From assembly GCA_002368175.1 (NCBI GenBank), contig AP018172.1:2974001-3038000 (forward strand): DNA of 64,000 bases, given 5' to 3'. A program made the translations under genes and the position numbers. Shown here piece by piece: positions 1 through 9,331 of this stretch (its first letter is position 1; the number at the start of each line of letters is the position of its first letter). A model generated the notes under the pieces. It was not told the origin of the DNA and did no database searches. It saw nothing but the letters and a program-made list of their open reading frames with translations. Source of the stretch: Calothrix sp. NIES-2098 (GTDB taxonomy: Bacteria > Cyanobacteriota > Cyanobacteriia > Cyanobacteriales > Nostocaceae).

Positions 1-1831
1 GTTCCTTGGTGAGAAAAACAAACCCATCCAGTTCTACATCCTGGGCGCGGATAGTAATATTTCCGGCATTACCGCTGCTACTAATGGATGTAGTAGTAAT
101 ATTTGCTCCTTGGGTAATATTTAGTCGAGGAGTTTCTATTGTTACATTACCGCTATTTCCTGTACCAAAACTTGTCCGGCTTGATACCCCGCTAGAAACA
201 CCATTAATCTCTACATATTCGCTAGCTTTAATCAAAATATTAGCTGCATTTGCACTGCTAGAGGTATTCGTATTGATATTCCCTCCATCTTTAAGACTAA
301 CTCGCTGGGTTTCAATGGTAATATCGCCTGCTTTGGCTTGAGTTATACTTCCAAATGGTAAAACTAGAGATGTAGCTATATTACTTTGACTCACTTCAAC
401 TCCATTCCGAGCTTGAATGGAAATAGAACCAACACTTCCACCATCACTTGCAAGTGCTGTTATTCCTCTTCCTGAAAAGTTGTTTTTAACTCGCAAAGTA
501 CCCGTTTCAATTCGGATGTCACCTGTGGAACCGGAACCTAAGCTCGAAAGTGCTAAAGAAGACTGGTTGCTAATATTGATTGCATCTGTTGCCCGCACTG
601 TCAAATTCCCAGTGTTACCTATACCCCCAGATATCAGCAAAACAAAGCCACCATTAATGTTAACTGACTCTTTAGCATTCAGGGTGAGGTTCCCCCCATT
701 ACCTTCACCAATGGCAGATGTATAGATTCTACTGCTGGTTGCTGGTATTCCATCTCCGGTAATTGTAATTTTGTCGGCATTGATGGTAATGTCACCACCT
801 TTACCTGAAGCATTGCTGTTAGAAAAAATTGCGCTACTGTTAGTCAGGTTAACTGCATCGCTGGCTTGGATTTGAATATCACCACCTTTAGCTGCACCAT
901 TAGTAGCGCTCGCAATTCCGCCGCTGTTGTCTAAATTCAATTGAGTTGCATCAACAACAATAGAGCCGCCATTAGAACTAAATAGATACGAACTGTTTCC
1001 GTTTAAGCTAATTTTTTCACCAAATATTTCAATACCGCTATTTTCACCTGTAGCGACAATTCTGCTATTTGTTAAGTTAATGGGTGAGCGTCCAAAATTT
1101 TCTGGTAATTTAAAATCCAATGATGAGCCATTAACATTCAATCCAACAGATGTATCTCCACCGACTGCTGCCAATTTTACTTGTCCATTTGAGCCAAACA
1201 AAAAACTACCATCTAAGGCAATTTCACCACCCATAAATGCTAGGGTGCTACCAGTGCCAACATACAACGGATTAACTGCTTGGCTAGTAATACTTCCAGG
1301 TTGAGAACCAAACTGCAAGCCAATTGGTACATTGATAGTTAATAAAGGTGGTGCTTGAGTATTAGTGGCACTAAATTCAATTCCATTGGGGAAGAGTAAG
1401 CTATTTGCTGTAGTCGCTGTAAAGGCTCCCCGAATATCTAATTGGGCATTTTTACCAAATACGATTCCATTGGGATTTATTAAAAATAAATTAGCATTTC
1501 CCGCAACTCCCAATGTCCCCAAAATATTTGAGCTTTGCCTACCTGTCACCCTAGTGAAAATATTTTGCACTCCGGCAGGGTTGCCAAAATAAACTCGTTG
1601 CCCATCATCAATATTAAATTGAGTAAAACTATGAAATAGATTGCTACCGCGTAAAGCACCACCATCAATTCGATCGGCACTTGCACCATTAATTAAAACG
1701 TTGGGTGTCACAGAAGAACTCTCTGCCCCTAAAGTATCATCAGCGTTGATTTGTGCAGAGGTTGGTGTGCTGGCTAGTAAAATCAAGCTGAATACAAGGG
1801 AGTTGTGGAGCCAATTCTGTATCTGATTCAT
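1..1831 (-). CDS. filamentous-haemagglutinin-like secreted exoprotein, N-terminal part (cut by window edge)
   Basis: The minus strand is open from ATG at 1831 to the window edge, so about 610 N-terminal residues are visible and the C-terminus is missing. Translation begins MNQIQNWLHNSLVFSLILL and has a Sec signal peptide ending near TSAQ. Next comes the haemagglutination-domain pattern (LINGASADRIDGGALRGSNLFHSF, then YFGNPAGVQNIF). The rest is a long Gly/Asn/Ile-rich repetitive stretch with motifs such as GNITIRA and VELDG, typical of a right-handed beta-helix. The family is exported by two-partner secretion through a TpsB pore and carries the TPS signal in this N-terminal domain. No TpsB gene is in the window. 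It is the last gene of a minus-strand run with DUF928-like, CHAT-CHASE2 and DUF1822 genes. Family assignment is firm; the ligand or role is unknown. Confidence 0.85.
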   Translation of the reverse strand, partial: MNQIQNWLHNSLVFSLILLASTPTSAQINADDTLGAESSSVTPNVLINGASADRIDGGALRGSNLFHSFTQFNIDDGQRVYFGNPAGVQNIFTRVTGRQSSNILGTLGVAGNANLFLINPNGIVFGKNAQLDIRGAFTATTANSLLFPNGIEFSATNTQAPPLLTINVPIGLQFGSQPGSITSQAVNPLYVGTGSTLAFMGGEIALDGSFLFGSNGQVKLAAVGGDTSVGLNVNGSSLDFKLPENFGRSPINLTNSRIVATGENSGIEIFGEKISLNGNSSYLFSSNGGSIVVDATQLNLDNSGGIASATNGAAKGGDIQIQASDAVNLTNSSAIFSNSNASGKGGDITINADKITITGDGIPATSSRIYTSAIGEGNGGNLTLNAKESVNINGGFVLLISGGIGNTGNLTVRATDAINISNQSSLALSSLGSGSTGDIRIETGTLRVKNNFSGRGITALASDGGSVGSISIQARNGVEVSQSNIATSLVLPFGSITQAKAGDITIETQRVSLKDGGNINTNTSSSANAANILIKASEYVEINGVSSGVSSRTSFGTGNSGNVTIETPRLNITQGANITTTSISSSGNAGNITIRAQDVELDGFVFLTKE

Positions 1832-1926
1832 AGCTGATTACTCTAAGGGCCGATCTTTGCATTGAACTCATACCTATAACTATTTCTGGTGAGGTGCAAC
1901 ACATGCAGTAATATCATGTCCGTTAG

Positions 1927-1947
1927 AGGACGGGGAAACCCCGCCCT
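1927..1947. other. GC-rich hairpin in the gap upstream of the exoprotein gene
   Basis: CGGGG (1931-1935) and CCCCG (1939-1943) pair around an AAA loop, with further pairs outside one A/C mismatch. There is no T tract, so a simple intrinsic terminator is unlikely. A close relative sits at 30939-30963, so this is probably a dispersed cyanobacterial palindrome. It could attenuate transcription between the DUF928-like gene and the exoprotein gene. Confidence 0.5.
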
Positions 1948-1951
1948 ACGG

Positions 1952-2674
1952 TTATTGGGCTGGAGAAGTTGCAGATGAGCGTGGTTTACACACATCTGTG
2001 ACAAATGTTTCGCGTTGCTTGATGAAGGATGCAGAGGGTTTTTCTACTTGGTAAAGAACTTGAAAAGCATCAGACCAAGGATGGAAAGTACCTGTTTCTG
2101 TTGTGTGTTTGAGTTGATAATTAAGAAAGTAATCGGCTTTTTTGAGGGCGATTTCTTCGGAAGAGGCTTTGTTGGCTTTAAGTTGTTGCTCTAAGGTTTG
2201 CAATTGAGCTTGAATTTTTTGGCGATCGCTTGCTGGCATGACTTGAAATGTTGTCCAGTTTGTGCTGTCTGATAATTGCCATTGATAGAATTTGCCCGCT
2301 TCTAAGGGTTGTTCTGCACCGTAAACAACTTTTTGGTCGGCAATTTTAACTGGTGTTTGCCACACGACTTTTTCAGTTTCGTAATCGCGAACAATTAATT
2401 GAGCGTCTTGATTGTTTCCGGGACTGTGCCATAAAAATAAAGGGCGATCGCTCCAAACAATGTATGTTTCTATTAAGCCAGGGGCGATCGCACAGATGGG
2501 ATTATTAGTTCCTCTAGAGGCTAAAGGCTTTCTGGGACGACGCTTCCAAAAAAAGGCAAACAAATCACTAGATTGAGCCATGAGTTGCTCAGATTTAGCA
2601 ATGTGTTGTTCGTTAGGGATACCGCCAAAAGCGATCGCTAAAGGAATGAGTGCAAAGCTAAATAATTTACGCAT
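1952..2674 (-). CDS. secreted DUF928-like protein
   Basis: 240 residues with an N-terminal signal sequence (MRKLFSFALIPLAIAFGG). The centre has PLFLWHSPGN, a run of alternating beta-type residues (LIVRDYETEKVVWQTPV) and LEAGKFYQWQL, resembling the cyanobacterial DUF928 fold. The C-terminal half is helical and charged. Its start overlaps the end of the CHAT-CHASE2 gene by 8 bases, so the two are translationally coupled. DUF928 genes commonly accompany CHASE2 and haemagglutinin genes in cyanobacteria, which supports the call. The biochemical function is unknown; a periplasmic accessory role for the exoprotein is inference. Confidence 0.55.
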   Translation of the reverse strand: MRKLFSFALIPLAIAFGGIPNEQHIAKSEQLMAQSSDLFAFFWKRRPRKPLASRGTNNPICAIAPGLIETYIVWSDRPLFLWHSPGNNQDAQLIVRDYETEKVVWQTPVKIADQKVVYGAEQPLEAGKFYQWQLSDSTNWTTFQVMPASDRQKIQAQLQTLEQQLKANKASSEEIALKKADYFLNYQLKHTTETGTFHPWSDAFQVLYQVEKPSASFIKQRETFVTDVCKPRSSATSPAQ

Positions 2675-5078
2675 GATTGTTTCTCTTTGTAGCTGGTAAA
2701 ACGTAGATGAGGAAAACTGATGAGGGTAAAAACCAGGGAATTAAAATCGCCACAGAAATATATAGTTGCAATACGGCAATTCCGTAGAGGATGACTGCAC
2801 CGATTGCACCTGCTATGATTTGCTGACGACGGCTGGGTTTTAAACGCAACTGATTTTTCATCGCCAAGGTTGTGATTTTACCGAGAATAATTGCCACCCC
2901 AATCGTCCAAATATCGGGGATAGGAATTACCAAACGCTGGGTTAGAAAATGGTGCATCATGTATGCTAAAGTTTCACCACCTGTCAGCCACTCTTGCTTT
3001 GTCCAATAACTGATGGCGGCTGGGGCTAGAGAGCGATCGGGTTGACCGGCTGCAATTCCTAAACGCCGATCGCTACCAACTGCGATCAAAACTACTTGCT
3101 TGGAAAGTAAAGGAAATTTGTTGATATCTGGGTTTTCAATCAATTGCCAAGCGGGAATCGGGGTATAAACTTGCTTCGGGGGAATTGAGTAATCTAAGAT
3201 TGGCTGTAAACCAAAAGGCGATCGCCAATCTCGCAGCGTAGATAAGTTACCTTTGTTGGGATACTGCTGAATTGCATCGAGTAGTTGCGCCCGGAGATTC
3301 TGCTGGCGGTTAGTTTGCGGTTGGGGTAAGGCTGTGATTTCTTGTTTAGCTAGCTGCACTAAAGACAGCAAATATGCGAACGGGCAAGTTTTACGACAGT
3401 CGTTATTGCCATCTGGTAATTCTACTAAGTTTGGGTATGCATCAATGTATCCTTGCAATGTCCAATCCCAGTTATTAATGTTCAGTGCTTCATTTGTACC
3501 GACTTCGCGATCGGGTTGCAGAACAGCCGCAAACATTAACCACATATTTGCATCTACCGCTTGACGCACGGCTTTACCTAAATCTTTATCTCCCGATGGC
3601 GGATCTTTCTGGGGTGTATCAAAAATAAAATCTAAACCTACAACAGAAGCATTTAACTTTCTCGTACTATCTACCAACTTGGCGATGTACCTGCGGTTCA
3701 TTGGCAAAAGTTGGGAATTCGGCATTTGGGCGCGGTAAAGCGACTCTTCATCAATTTGGACTAAAGCGACTGGGGGGGCTTCCTCCGATGGGATTTGGGC
3801 TGTGACGTTGCGGTAAATTGACTGAGTAAGTAATCTTGTCTCTAGCAGCATTTCTTGAACCGGGACAAGCAGGCCAAGAGTAAGGCTGGCAGCGAGAGCG
3901 ATCGCCTCTAAGCGATTTGGTATACTTTGACGCAGGCGTTGTTGCCAGCGAAAAGCCGGAATGCGGTAGAGTGCGGCTCCCGGATGGCAAAATAGCGAAG
4001 GTACTAAGTAAGATGAAGGATAAGTGTGACTTTTATCCATCCGTAGAAATTGCCGCGCTTCCGTCAACGACTCGTACACATCAAGATGTTTCGCCAGTCC
4101 TTGCAAAAATCGCACCATAAATCCTTGGGCGACGCTGTTATGAATGGGTTCGCGCATCACCACTACTTGACCAAAACCCAAATCGATTAACGCATCTGCA
4201 ATACTTAAACCACTGCATGAATTAAAAATTGCTACTTGAAGTCCGCGTTTTTGGGCGATGCTAAGTTGCGGTGCAATTTCGCTAATCGCAATTGACACGC
4301 CTGGCGCAATCCCCAATTCGCCGCCTGTGATGTCGGTTTCATTACTATGTCCAGCAAAAAATAACACATCCCAACCGCGTTCATCGGTAATTGCATCAGT
4401 AATTTCTTGAATTACCTGCGCCGCAGTGTGTTGTGGTTGCCAACCGACAAATTCGACATCAGCTATGCGTAACAGGGATTTTAAAGACTCTTTTTCCGCT
4501 TTAAAATTTAAGCCAGTATCATCGCCCAAAATTGCTAAAATGCGGGGTCTGCCTTGACGTTTTTCTTGTGCTTGTGTGGAAATATTTAAAGGTGTGCGAA
4601 TGAATTGAATTGCTTCATTAGTGGCAAATTCATTACCTAATTCCCAGGCTTCCCAAGGAAAACGAGCTAATTCTAAAGGCGCACAGGTAAGGAATATTTG
4701 TATGGGTGCGTTAGTGTCGGGATTATCTTTAATTATTTGTTGACTTTCTTGAGCAATTTGGGCACGAATTTCATAAAGTTCAGCACTGCGTAACCAGCGA
4801 TGAAACTCATACATCAATTTCGTTTCGGCTTTCACAAGTTCGGCGTGCCAATCGATAGTGAGTTTAGCTATACCACCATCAACAGTGCGTCCGCGCATTT
4901 GGTCGGAGCGATAAAAGTTAAGATATGCTTTTCGCCAATCTTGATACAGCTGAGTGAGGGCGGGGGGATAATTAATTTGTGTAGTTAATCGCTGGTCTTT
5001 TCCCCAAGCGAGTTCAAATAGACAAATTTGCTCTACTTTTTGAACTTTTAGATTAAAAATATGGTTATTATTTTTCAT
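2667..5078 (-). CDS. CHAT-domain protease fused to a CHASE2 sensor domain and membrane segments
   Basis: About 803 residues from the ATG at 5078. An upstream in-frame start at 5126 would translate only a dispersed intergenic repeat (cgccaagacgcaaag), so the later start is chosen. The N-terminal region is followed by a CHAT (caspase-like) domain with catalytic-type His in FFAGHS (about residue 244) and Cys in FNSCSG (about 288). A transmembrane helix near 390-410 (LAASLTLGLLVP) precedes an extracytoplasmic CHASE2 domain (PPVALVQIDEESLYRAQ, then VVGLDFIFDTP). Hydrophobic helices lie near the C-terminus. CHASE2 is an extracellular sensor module and CHAT domains are cysteine peptidases, so the layout suggests a membrane protease gated by an external signal. 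The substrate is unknown; the neighbouring exoprotein or sigma-like protein are possibilities. Confidence 0.85.
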   Translation of the reverse strand: MKNNNHIFNLKVQKVEQICLFELAWGKDQRLTTQINYPPALTQLYQDWRKAYLNFYRSDQMRGRTVDGGIAKLTIDWHAELVKAETKLMYEFHRWLRSAELYEIRAQIAQESQQIIKDNPDTNAPIQIFLTCAPLELARFPWEAWELGNEFATNEAIQFIRTPLNISTQAQEKRQGRPRILAILGDDTGLNFKAEKESLKSLLRIADVEFVGWQPQHTAAQVIQEITDAITDERGWDVLFFAGHSNETDITGGELGIAPGVSIAISEIAPQLSIAQKRGLQVAIFNSCSGLSIADALIDLGFGQVVVMREPIHNSVAQGFMVRFLQGLAKHLDVYESLTEARQFLRMDKSHTYPSSYLVPSLFCHPGAALYRIPAFRWQQRLRQSIPNRLEAIALAASLTLGLLVPVQEMLLETRLLTQSIYRNVTAQIPSEEAPPVALVQIDEESLYRAQMPNSQLLPMNRRYIAKLVDSTRKLNASVVGLDFIFDTPQKDPPSGDKDLGKAVRQAVDANMWLMFAAVLQPDREVGTNEALNINNWDWTLQGYIDAYPNLVELPDGNNDCRKTCPFAYLLSLVQLAKQEITALPQPQTNRQQNLRAQLLDAIQQYPNKGNLSTLRDWRSPFGLQPILDYSIPPKQVYTPIPAWQLIENPDINKFPLLSKQVVLIAVGSDRRLGIAAGQPDRSLAPAAISYWTKQEWLTGGETLAYMMHHFLTQRLVIPIPDIWTIGVAIILGKITTLAMKNQLRLKPSRRQQIIAGAIGAVILYGIAVLQLYISVAILIPWFLPSSVFLIYVLPATKRNNHA

Positions 5079-5191
5079 ATTAGAATTTTTATTTCGCGCA
5101 AAGCCGCCAAGACGCAAAGAATACAAGTTTTAAATAATTAGCTAATACTAAAAACGTAATTCTTCTTTTTCCCTCCTTCTGCCCTCTGCCT

Positions 5192-6481
5192 TTAAGCACT
5201 TTCTAACGCCAAACCAAAAGGCGGAATTTCAAATACAATATCATCGGCAGTTACTGTCACCCAAAATCGCTCGTTCCAATCGCCAATAACTTGAGCGTAA
5301 AGTATACCTTGACTGGTATCTGATAGAGTTTGTTCAAATAATTGTTGTGTTTCATCGCGCACCTCTAAGGTTAGAGTATTTGGGATTTGTGTTTGCGGTT
5401 GGGAACCTAAAGCAATTAGCAATGTCCATTCTCGGTTATCTGCTGTTTCTGTTAGTTCCCAGGTAATTGCATACATTCGCAAACTACTTTGTTCGCTATT
5501 TAAGTCACGAAACGCACCCCGTGCTGAAGAGGGAATATAAACTCCCTGTTGTTCTAAACTAGCGCGAATTCGGTCAAAATTTTCTTGTAAGGAACGTAAT
5601 TGTGATAATGCTGGTAATGGCATTAACATCCAACCCAATTCTTGAGCAACTATATCAATTTGATTGTTTAACCATAAACCAACATTAATTAATGGTTGTA
5701 TCAGGGAGGGAGTTGCTGCTTTGTAAACCCAGTGAATTAAATCTGAGTTACTTAGTAAAGTTATGCCTTCGTTAATTGTGAGTAATTCCCAAGGTTGTTG
5801 CTTTTGTAGTTGAGGTTTGATTCTTGTAAGCTTTTGTTTTAATCCTGCAACTGTATTAGTTTCTATTGAGGGAATATTTATAGGTAGCTGTATGGCATCT
5901 GGGTTGAGACAGCGTAGATTTAGTAGTAAGGCGTTAGGGTCAGAATTAAACCAAGATTGAGGTAGAGTGTATGTCCAATCTGGCTCGAGTTGTAACCTTG
6001 CTGTTGCTTGATAACTACGATATTGCTCGTAGTTCATAAATCCAGATATCGCAACCTGCTGTGCTTCTTCCTCAACTTGCATCAACACATAGAAATGAGC
6101 AGCAAAATCGGGAATATCAAAAACTGCATTAGGGATGCGATGTTGGTCAGGTAAAACGCTGGCAGTTATGAGACAAATCTTAAAAGCGCCCACTTGAATA
6201 TTACAAGCTGCTGCTAATAAATTTGCAATTGCTGGTTGCCAAATTGAAGCAGAATCGCTGTGTATTTCTAGATCGGGTGCGCGTTCTTTTATCCATTGCT
6301 CAAATCCTAAAGTTGCCAACGCACACAGGTAAACTGGCCAGCGTTGTTGTGGCAGGTGAATTGATTGGCTCAAACGTACAGCTTGTTGTAAATTTTCCGG
6401 TAATAATTCTGTTCGAGTTTCATTCAGCGAATGCCAATCAACATAATCGTTTAAATTTAAATTTGATGTAGGTTGAATCAT
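5192..6481 (-). CDS. DUF1822 family protein
   Basis: 429 residues, no signal peptide. The N-terminus (LPENLQQAVRLS, then RWPVYLCALATLGFEQWI) and the following conserved block (FKICLIT) match the cyanobacteria-specific DUF1822 family. In this phylum the family recurs beside a sigma-like gene and a CHAT/CHASE2 gene, as here. It lies between those two, about 90 bp downstream of the sigma-like gene and 113 bp upstream of the CHAT-CHASE2 gene. No catalytic motif is visible and the function is unknown. The genetic linkage suggests a cytoplasmic partner in the same signalling chain. Confidence 0.75.
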   Translation of the reverse strand: MIQPTSNLNLNDYVDWHSLNETRTELLPENLQQAVRLSQSIHLPQQRWPVYLCALATLGFEQWIKERAPDLEIHSDSASIWQPAIANLLAAACNIQVGAFKICLITASVLPDQHRIPNAVFDIPDFAAHFYVLMQVEEEAQQVAISGFMNYEQYRSYQATARLQLEPDWTYTLPQSWFNSDPNALLLNLRCLNPDAIQLPINIPSIETNTVAGLKQKLTRIKPQLQKQQPWELLTINEGITLLSNSDLIHWVYKAATPSLIQPLINVGLWLNNQIDIVAQELGWMLMPLPALSQLRSLQENFDRIRASLEQQGVYIPSSARGAFRDLNSEQSSLRMYAITWELTETADNREWTLLIALGSQPQTQIPNTLTLEVRDETQQLFEQTLSDTSQGILYAQVIGDWNERFWVTVTADDIVFEIPPFGLALESA

Positions 6482-6486
6482 AAGTT

Positions 6487-6580
6487 AGTCATTTGTCATT
6501 TGTGATTTGTCATTGGTCATTTGTCCCATTTCTCCCCACCCTTCCCACACTCCCCACACTCCCTCATCCCCCCTACCTCC
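6487..6580. repeat. STRR-type short tandem repeats
   Basis: The gap and the gene end contain repeats of tcatttg/tgtcatt, then cccacactcccc. This is the low-complexity short tandem repeat filler common between genes in heterocystous cyanobacteria. It runs into the last codons of the sigma-like gene. Confidence 0.7.
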
Positions 6581-7973
6581 TGCCTTCCAAATACCGACAT
6601 AATCGACGAGCTAATAAACTACATAAAGGTTGATTCCGCACGGGATTTTTCGCTTCCGATTCGGCTTCTTGGATGATGCGAGAAATTTGTTCGTCTAAAA
6701 TCAATTCCAACTGTTGATCTAAACGTTGCAAGCGTTCATAATTGGTAAATTGTTGGGCGATTTCTAAAACGCGATCGCGTAAGATCAATAATAAATTTTG
6801 TCTAATATCAGCGCGCAATTCATTTAACTTTAATAACCGCGTTACTTCATATTGTTTTTTCATGCCAATTTGCGGTGCGATTTGGCTCATCGCTAGACCT
6901 TGGCAATGAAACAGGTGTAAAGCAGTGATAAATGATTGGGTAATTTCTGGATTAGTCGCACGTTTACGTTGCAGTTTATCAAGAGAAGTTTCTAAGACTT
7001 GTGCAACAGCTTTATCTAAAGATTCGAGAAATTGCTGTTGATATAACTGCATAAATTCTGTGGTTTCATCGTCAACTTGCGTGAGTTGCGATCGCTCTAC
7101 AATGGGTTGTATCTCTGGGCGATCGTAAGCAACAGAGGAAACATAACCACCTTGGGCTGCAATGCGGTATTGTCTCAGCTTGCTTGCGATTGCTTGCAGT
7201 TGAGTTAACACAGCTTCTTTACCGATTTTGCGATTAGTTCGGCTTTGCAAGTCATGAACAATGCGAGTTAACTGTTCCGATGTCGGGATTTGACAGGGTT
7301 GCGTTACTCCAGCTAGCCTTTGTTGCAAGCGGTCTTCGCGGTAAACTGCGTGATAACTAATCAACAATTGGCAGACTTGCTCAATTTCTCCTAGCGTTAA
7401 ATGATACATATCTGCGAGAATTCGTTGTAACTCCTTAGGATTTGTATCGTTTAACAATGCCCAATCGCTAATTAACAACACGCCATGCTGAAGTAAAAAC
7501 CGCTTGATTTCTGGGTTTTGTTTCACATACCGACTTACCCATGCATTCAGCGAACCTTTCGTTGGGTCGAAGGTATTTAAGAGTTTTGTCGCTAAGGATT
7601 GATAAGAGGATGTACTTAGTTGCGCTTTGTTGGAAGTTTCTAAGATTACTTGATCGTCCAAGACGAACGGTAATAAATCCTCACACCGAAAACCGTGACG
7701 ACTGCCAAACCTCATCGCTAAATCTAGACAAACCTGATAGATTTGGGAAGATATATAGCAGCGCAAACAAATTTCCGCTAAGTTGGTTTCTGTAGTGTCG
7801 CTTGCTGTACCTTGTTGCATTTGTAGCCAAAGTTGACGAGCGATCGCACTATCAGAAAGCTCAACTCCTGTAAATTTTGTTTGCAAATAATTTCTAGCTG
7901 CAACTATCATTTCCACCCGGCGCTTACTCGTAGAGTCTAGCTTGACAAATTCCCAGAATTTTGCTGCTACCAC
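6573..7973 (-). CDS. sigma-70-like regulatory protein, first gene of the CHAT/exoprotein cluster
   Basis: 466 residues, no signal peptide. Around residue 135 the sequence TFDPTKGSLNAWVSRYVKQ resembles sigma-70 region 2. Near residues 350-385 HCQGLAMSQIAPQIGMKKQYEVTRLLKLNE resembles the region 4 helix-turn-helix. The remainder is helical and longer than in a typical group 3 or 4 sigma factor, so it may be a diverged or non-canonical member. It heads the minus-strand run leading to the haemagglutinin gene. The inferred role is directing transcription of its own cluster. The match to sigma factors rests on these two motifs only. Confidence 0.6.
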   Translation of the reverse strand: MVAAKFWEFVKLDSTSKRRVEMIVAARNYLQTKFTGVELSDSAIARQLWLQMQQGTASDTTETNLAEICLRCYISSQIYQVCLDLAMRFGSRHGFRCEDLLPFVLDDQVILETSNKAQLSTSSYQSLATKLLNTFDPTKGSLNAWVSRYVKQNPEIKRFLLQHGVLLISDWALLNDTNPKELQRILADMYHLTLGEIEQVCQLLISYHAVYREDRLQQRLAGVTQPCQIPTSEQLTRIVHDLQSRTNRKIGKEAVLTQLQAIASKLRQYRIAAQGGYVSSVAYDRPEIQPIVERSQLTQVDDETTEFMQLYQQQFLESLDKAVAQVLETSLDKLQRKRATNPEITQSFITALHLFHCQGLAMSQIAPQIGMKKQYEVTRLLKLNELRADIRQNLLLILRDRVLEIAQQFTNYERLQRLDQQLELILDEQISRIIQEAESEAKNPVRNQPLCSLLARRLCRYLEGRR

Positions 7974-8168
7974 GGTATTTTTACTGAATTTCAGCTACTT
8001 ATTTTTAATTGTTTCACCTCCTTTGCGGAAAAGCAATTTCTTTTGGGGCATGGGGCATTTCCCCACGTTCCCTTTGCTTTGGGTTAACTACAATTCCTTA
8101 TATTTCTGGCGAGGGGGAACTTATGCAAGCGCGATCGCTATTTTGAAAAAAGAACGCGACAGATAAGT

Positions 8169-8227
8169 AGGGGCACAGCACCAGTAAGATAATTTGGTAT
8201 CCCAAAAGATTGTGGTTGCCGTGCCCT
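8169..8227. repeat. imperfect palindromic repeat in a gene-free stretch
   Basis: The 402-bp gap 7974-8375 has no convincing gene. It holds an inverted repeat: AGGGGCACAGCA (8169-8180) against TGCCGTGCCCT (8217-8227). A half-copy (aggggcacggca) recurs near 12880, indicating a dispersed element. The upstream part of the gap should contain the promoter of the sigma-like gene, but no clear -35/-10 pair could be chosen. Confidence 0.5.
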
Positions 8228-8375
8228 GACAAGGAATTTATCTGTTGTAAATATTATTGGAATTGGTATAAATATTGGCGTTTAATGCAGCATATGCAGT
8301 AATAGTTACTGTATATGCTAGTTTATCTGCTGTATTGTCTTTTAATCTTAATTGGGCACCGCGACAAATAAAAAA

Positions 8376-8831
8376 TTACTGTGGACTATGATTATTGATA
8401 TAACCCAATGTCCAGTTATTAGCTTGTTGCAACTGGTCTTTTTTACCTTGTAAAATTAGCGAAAAAGCGACTCTTGTTTGTAAATGCCCCTTGACTAAGT
8501 AACGATCGGGTTGTGCATAAACACCGCCATCAAAGGAGTTAGCAACAGGCTCAATAATTCCGCATTCGGTGGTTTTATCTGGTAGTTTCACCTCGATCAA
8601 CTTGTCAGTTTTATATTCTTTAGGAACCGAAAATAGAGCATAGACATAATGCCTACCGCGCCAAGGCTGAAGTACTATTTTCTGAGGATATAAATATTGT
8701 TTATCTTTACTGGCAATAAATTCGATTGGCTTGCAAGCGATAAGGTGCGATGGCCTATAGAAATAATACATGCCAAGGATAGCAAGTAAGTTGAGTGCTA
8801 ATAGTAAATAAAGGAATTGGTATTTCCGCAC
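8376..8831 (-). CDS. small membrane-anchored protein of unknown function
   Basis: 151 residues from a GTG start. A hydrophobic N-terminal segment (FLYLLLALNLLAILGMYYFY) acts as a signal anchor and is followed by a soluble domain of about 120 residues with alternating beta-type sequence (YVYALFSVP, RYLVKGHL, RVAFSLILQG). This resembles the anchored GDYXXLXY-type proteins in size and layout, but the match is not firm. It stands alone between two non-coding stretches. The upstream gap 8832-9064 holds nothing recognisable. Confidence 0.6.
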   Translation of the reverse strand: MRKYQFLYLLLALNLLAILGMYYFYRPSHLIACKPIEFIASKDKQYLYPQKIVLQPWRGRHYVYALFSVPKEYKTDKLIEVKLPDKTTECGIIEPVANSFDGGVYAQPDRYLVKGHLQTRVAFSLILQGKKDQLQQANNWTLGYINNHSPQ

Positions 8832-9064
8832 GTGTTCAATAAAATACTAAATTCGGCGTCTGTATTCTAGCAATTTGAGTAAAAGTACCATCGCTATTAG
8901 CCGATTCATCATCAGAAATTCACAATTCATTTATAAAAAATTGAATTTAAAGGCACAGCGACTTCATACACAGTACTTTCCATAATCGTAAGCAACAACA
9001 TTGCCAAGTTTGCCATTACTACCAACACCTACTCATCACTATGCAATTCAATTGCTCTTTGATG

Positions 9065-9253
9065 CATTAACATAACAAGCAGATGTTATGGCATAACAGG
9101 GCGACGCATTGGCATAACGAGCCGATGTTATGGCATAACAGGTCGATGTTTTAATATCACAAGCCAACGTTATGGCATAACAGGTCGATGTTTTAATATC
9201 ACAAGCCGACGTTTTGGCATAACAGGGCGATGCGTTAATATCACAAGCCGATG
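9065..9253. repeat. 21-bp tandem repeat array, nine units (array 1)
   Basis: Nine consecutive 21-bp units with plus-strand consensus close to TTATGGCATAACAGGYCGATG. Two sub-types (TTATGGCATAACAGG and TTTTAATATCACAAG) tend to alternate, giving a 42-bp higher-order period. Each GGCATAAC block is part of a near-palindrome (GTTATGGCATAAC). The same family occurs in inverse orientation at 54528-54758. Because 21 is a multiple of three, an 84-codon minus-strand frame stays open across it (9048-9302); its CYAITSACDI-type repeats look like translated repeat DNA, not a gene. Function unknown. Confidence 0.9.
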
Positions 9254-9331
9254 TCATCAAATTCCCGCAATGGCGATCGCTTACAATTGGCAATAACTTC
9301 AATTCGCGTTAATCTGTGCCCTTTGCCTTCT

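Noticed and set aside
6..1826. Several plus-strand open frames across the left edge
   Set aside because: They are antisense to the long haemagglutinin-like reading frame, whose translation shows a signal peptide, the TPS domain and a beta-helix repeat; the plus-strand products have no recognisable features.
5079..5126. Upstream start of the CHAT-CHASE2 gene
   Set aside because: The extra 16 residues are translated from a dispersed intergenic repeat; the ATG at 5078 is the likelier start.
9048..9302. 84-residue Cys-rich repetitive protein
   Set aside because: It is the translation of the 21-bp repeat array, whose period is a multiple of three, so the frame stays open without selection.
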